Source of the DNA: Planctomycetaceae bacterium
GTDB lineage: Bacteria; Planctomycetota; Planctomycetia; Pirellulales; Lacipirellulaceae
Length of the DNA: 64,000 nucleotides
Direction of reading: 5' to 3'
Assembly (NCBI GenBank): GCA_002702655.1
Contig: PABB01000008.1
Location: 95,167-159,166 of the forward strand
The position numbers and the translations under genes were made by a program. The notes beneath the pieces were generated by a model that saw only the letters and a list, made by a program, of their open reading frames with translations, did no database searches and was not told the origin of the DNA. Below, piece after piece: positions 63,530 through 64,000 of this stretch. The first letter of the stretch is position 1, and every line of letters starts with the position of its first letter.

Positions 63530-63778
63530 AACGTGTTTGGAAATTGCCTGGTGGAACGAAAAAAGCATACGGCTCCCGTCGCCTTCCGCAAGAACGTTTA
63601 CGAAACGATCCAACAGCTACAATCCGATCTTGACCAGTGGATCGCGCACTACAACAACGAGCGCCCCCACTCGGGACGATACAGCTACGGAAAGACCCCA
63701 TGGAGACCTTCAACGCTTCCATCCCCATCGCCAAAGAAAAGATGCTCGACTACACCCTACAGACAGTGGCAAATTAGG
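63530..63778 (+). pseudogene. 3' relic of an IS481-type transposase
   Basis: The frame reads VYETIQQLQSDLDQWIAHYNNERPH and SGRYSYGKTP, then loses one base; the continuation METFNASIPIAKEKMLDYTL and QTVAN plus TAG is in the next frame (63700-63778). This is the C-terminal end of an rve/integrase-core transposase (LDxWIxxYNxERPHxGRxxxGKTPMQTF...). The catalytic DDE part is missing. So it is a truncated, frameshifted insertion sequence. The remaining 220 bases to the window end hold nothing recognised. Confidence 0.85.
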
Positions 63779-64000
63779 TAGTTCCTGTCAGATCAAATAC
63801 TGGCTACTACACTTCAAGCGTGCAATCCACCAGTCACTAGCAGGACCGGGCGCGCAAGAGACTTCCCCAGTCGTCGCGTCCTTTTCTAGGCAGCCGGCAC
63901 GACCGGCAAACAGCCGGATGTCACGGCCCGACCCGGCGAGAGACTTCGCCCTGACGTTTGGACTGGCACGTCTCACGACGGTGGCTGGAGTTTGGAATCC

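Noticed and set aside
1-64000. CRISPR array, prophage or integrated plasmid
   Set aside because: No regularly spaced repeats, no cas genes, no phage structural genes and no integrase other than decayed transposase scraps were seen.

Overview
The window looks like a piece of a Planctomycetota chromosome, probably Pirellulales-like. It is GC-rich, with long gene-poor spacers and no obvious rRNA or tRNA gene. The evidence is five PEP-CTERM sorted proteins (two with dockerin-type repeats), a DUF1559 prepilin-like protein followed by a small lipoprotein, an FG-GAP protein, a TAT-exported Gfo/Idh/MocA oxidoreductase, an HflK/HflC pair, a CHAT-domain fragment and a relic of the planctomycete type of ECF sigma factor. 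No marker gene allows a finer placement.

The most striking region is 3.6-31 kb, a cytochrome c island with 59 CXXCH haem-binding motifs in seven proteins. On the minus strand lie an outer-membrane beta-barrel resembling MtrB/PioB (3622-6030), a 14-haem cytochrome (6162-7664) and a fused ResB-CcsA cytochrome c synthase (8306-11929). A tight plus-strand operon follows: an 11-haem/cytochrome-b fusion, a 12-haem NapC-like protein and a 9-haem/cytochrome-b fusion (13054-18725). Next come a monohaem PEP-CTERM protein, a tetrahaem c554-like protein, a complete ccmE-F-A-B-C-D cluster (22084-26938) and an octahaem tandem c554-like protein. CcmE carries CxxxY instead of HxxxY, and no CcmG or CcmH is seen. 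Together these genes could encode a quinol-to-outer-surface electron route plus two cytochrome c maturation systems, one of them unusual.

From 31 to 44 kb genes are sparse: a PAS/zinc-ribbon protein, a large secreted protein, an aldo/keto reductase and hflKC. Between them lie relics: an ECF sigma factor, an IS3 OrfA, a 5'-truncated CHAT protein, an SGNH-esterase tail, two copies of an esterase 3' end, and a hairpin-rich tract near 37.1-37.6 kb that could be a structured RNA.

From 44 to 53 kb are two beta-propeller proteins, an FAD amine oxidase-like enzyme, a broken small membrane gene, queD-folE and a 5'-truncated histidine kinase. From 53 to 64 kb are three PEP-CTERM proteins (one with a GH16-like domain), a phosphodiesterase-TPR fusion, the DUF1559 pair, the FG-GAP protein, the Gfo/Idh oxidoreductase and an IS481-type transposase tail. 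A short dispersed repeat (core GGGCTTCCCCCGAT) occurs three times. Functional statements rest on motif recognition only; no database search was possible.
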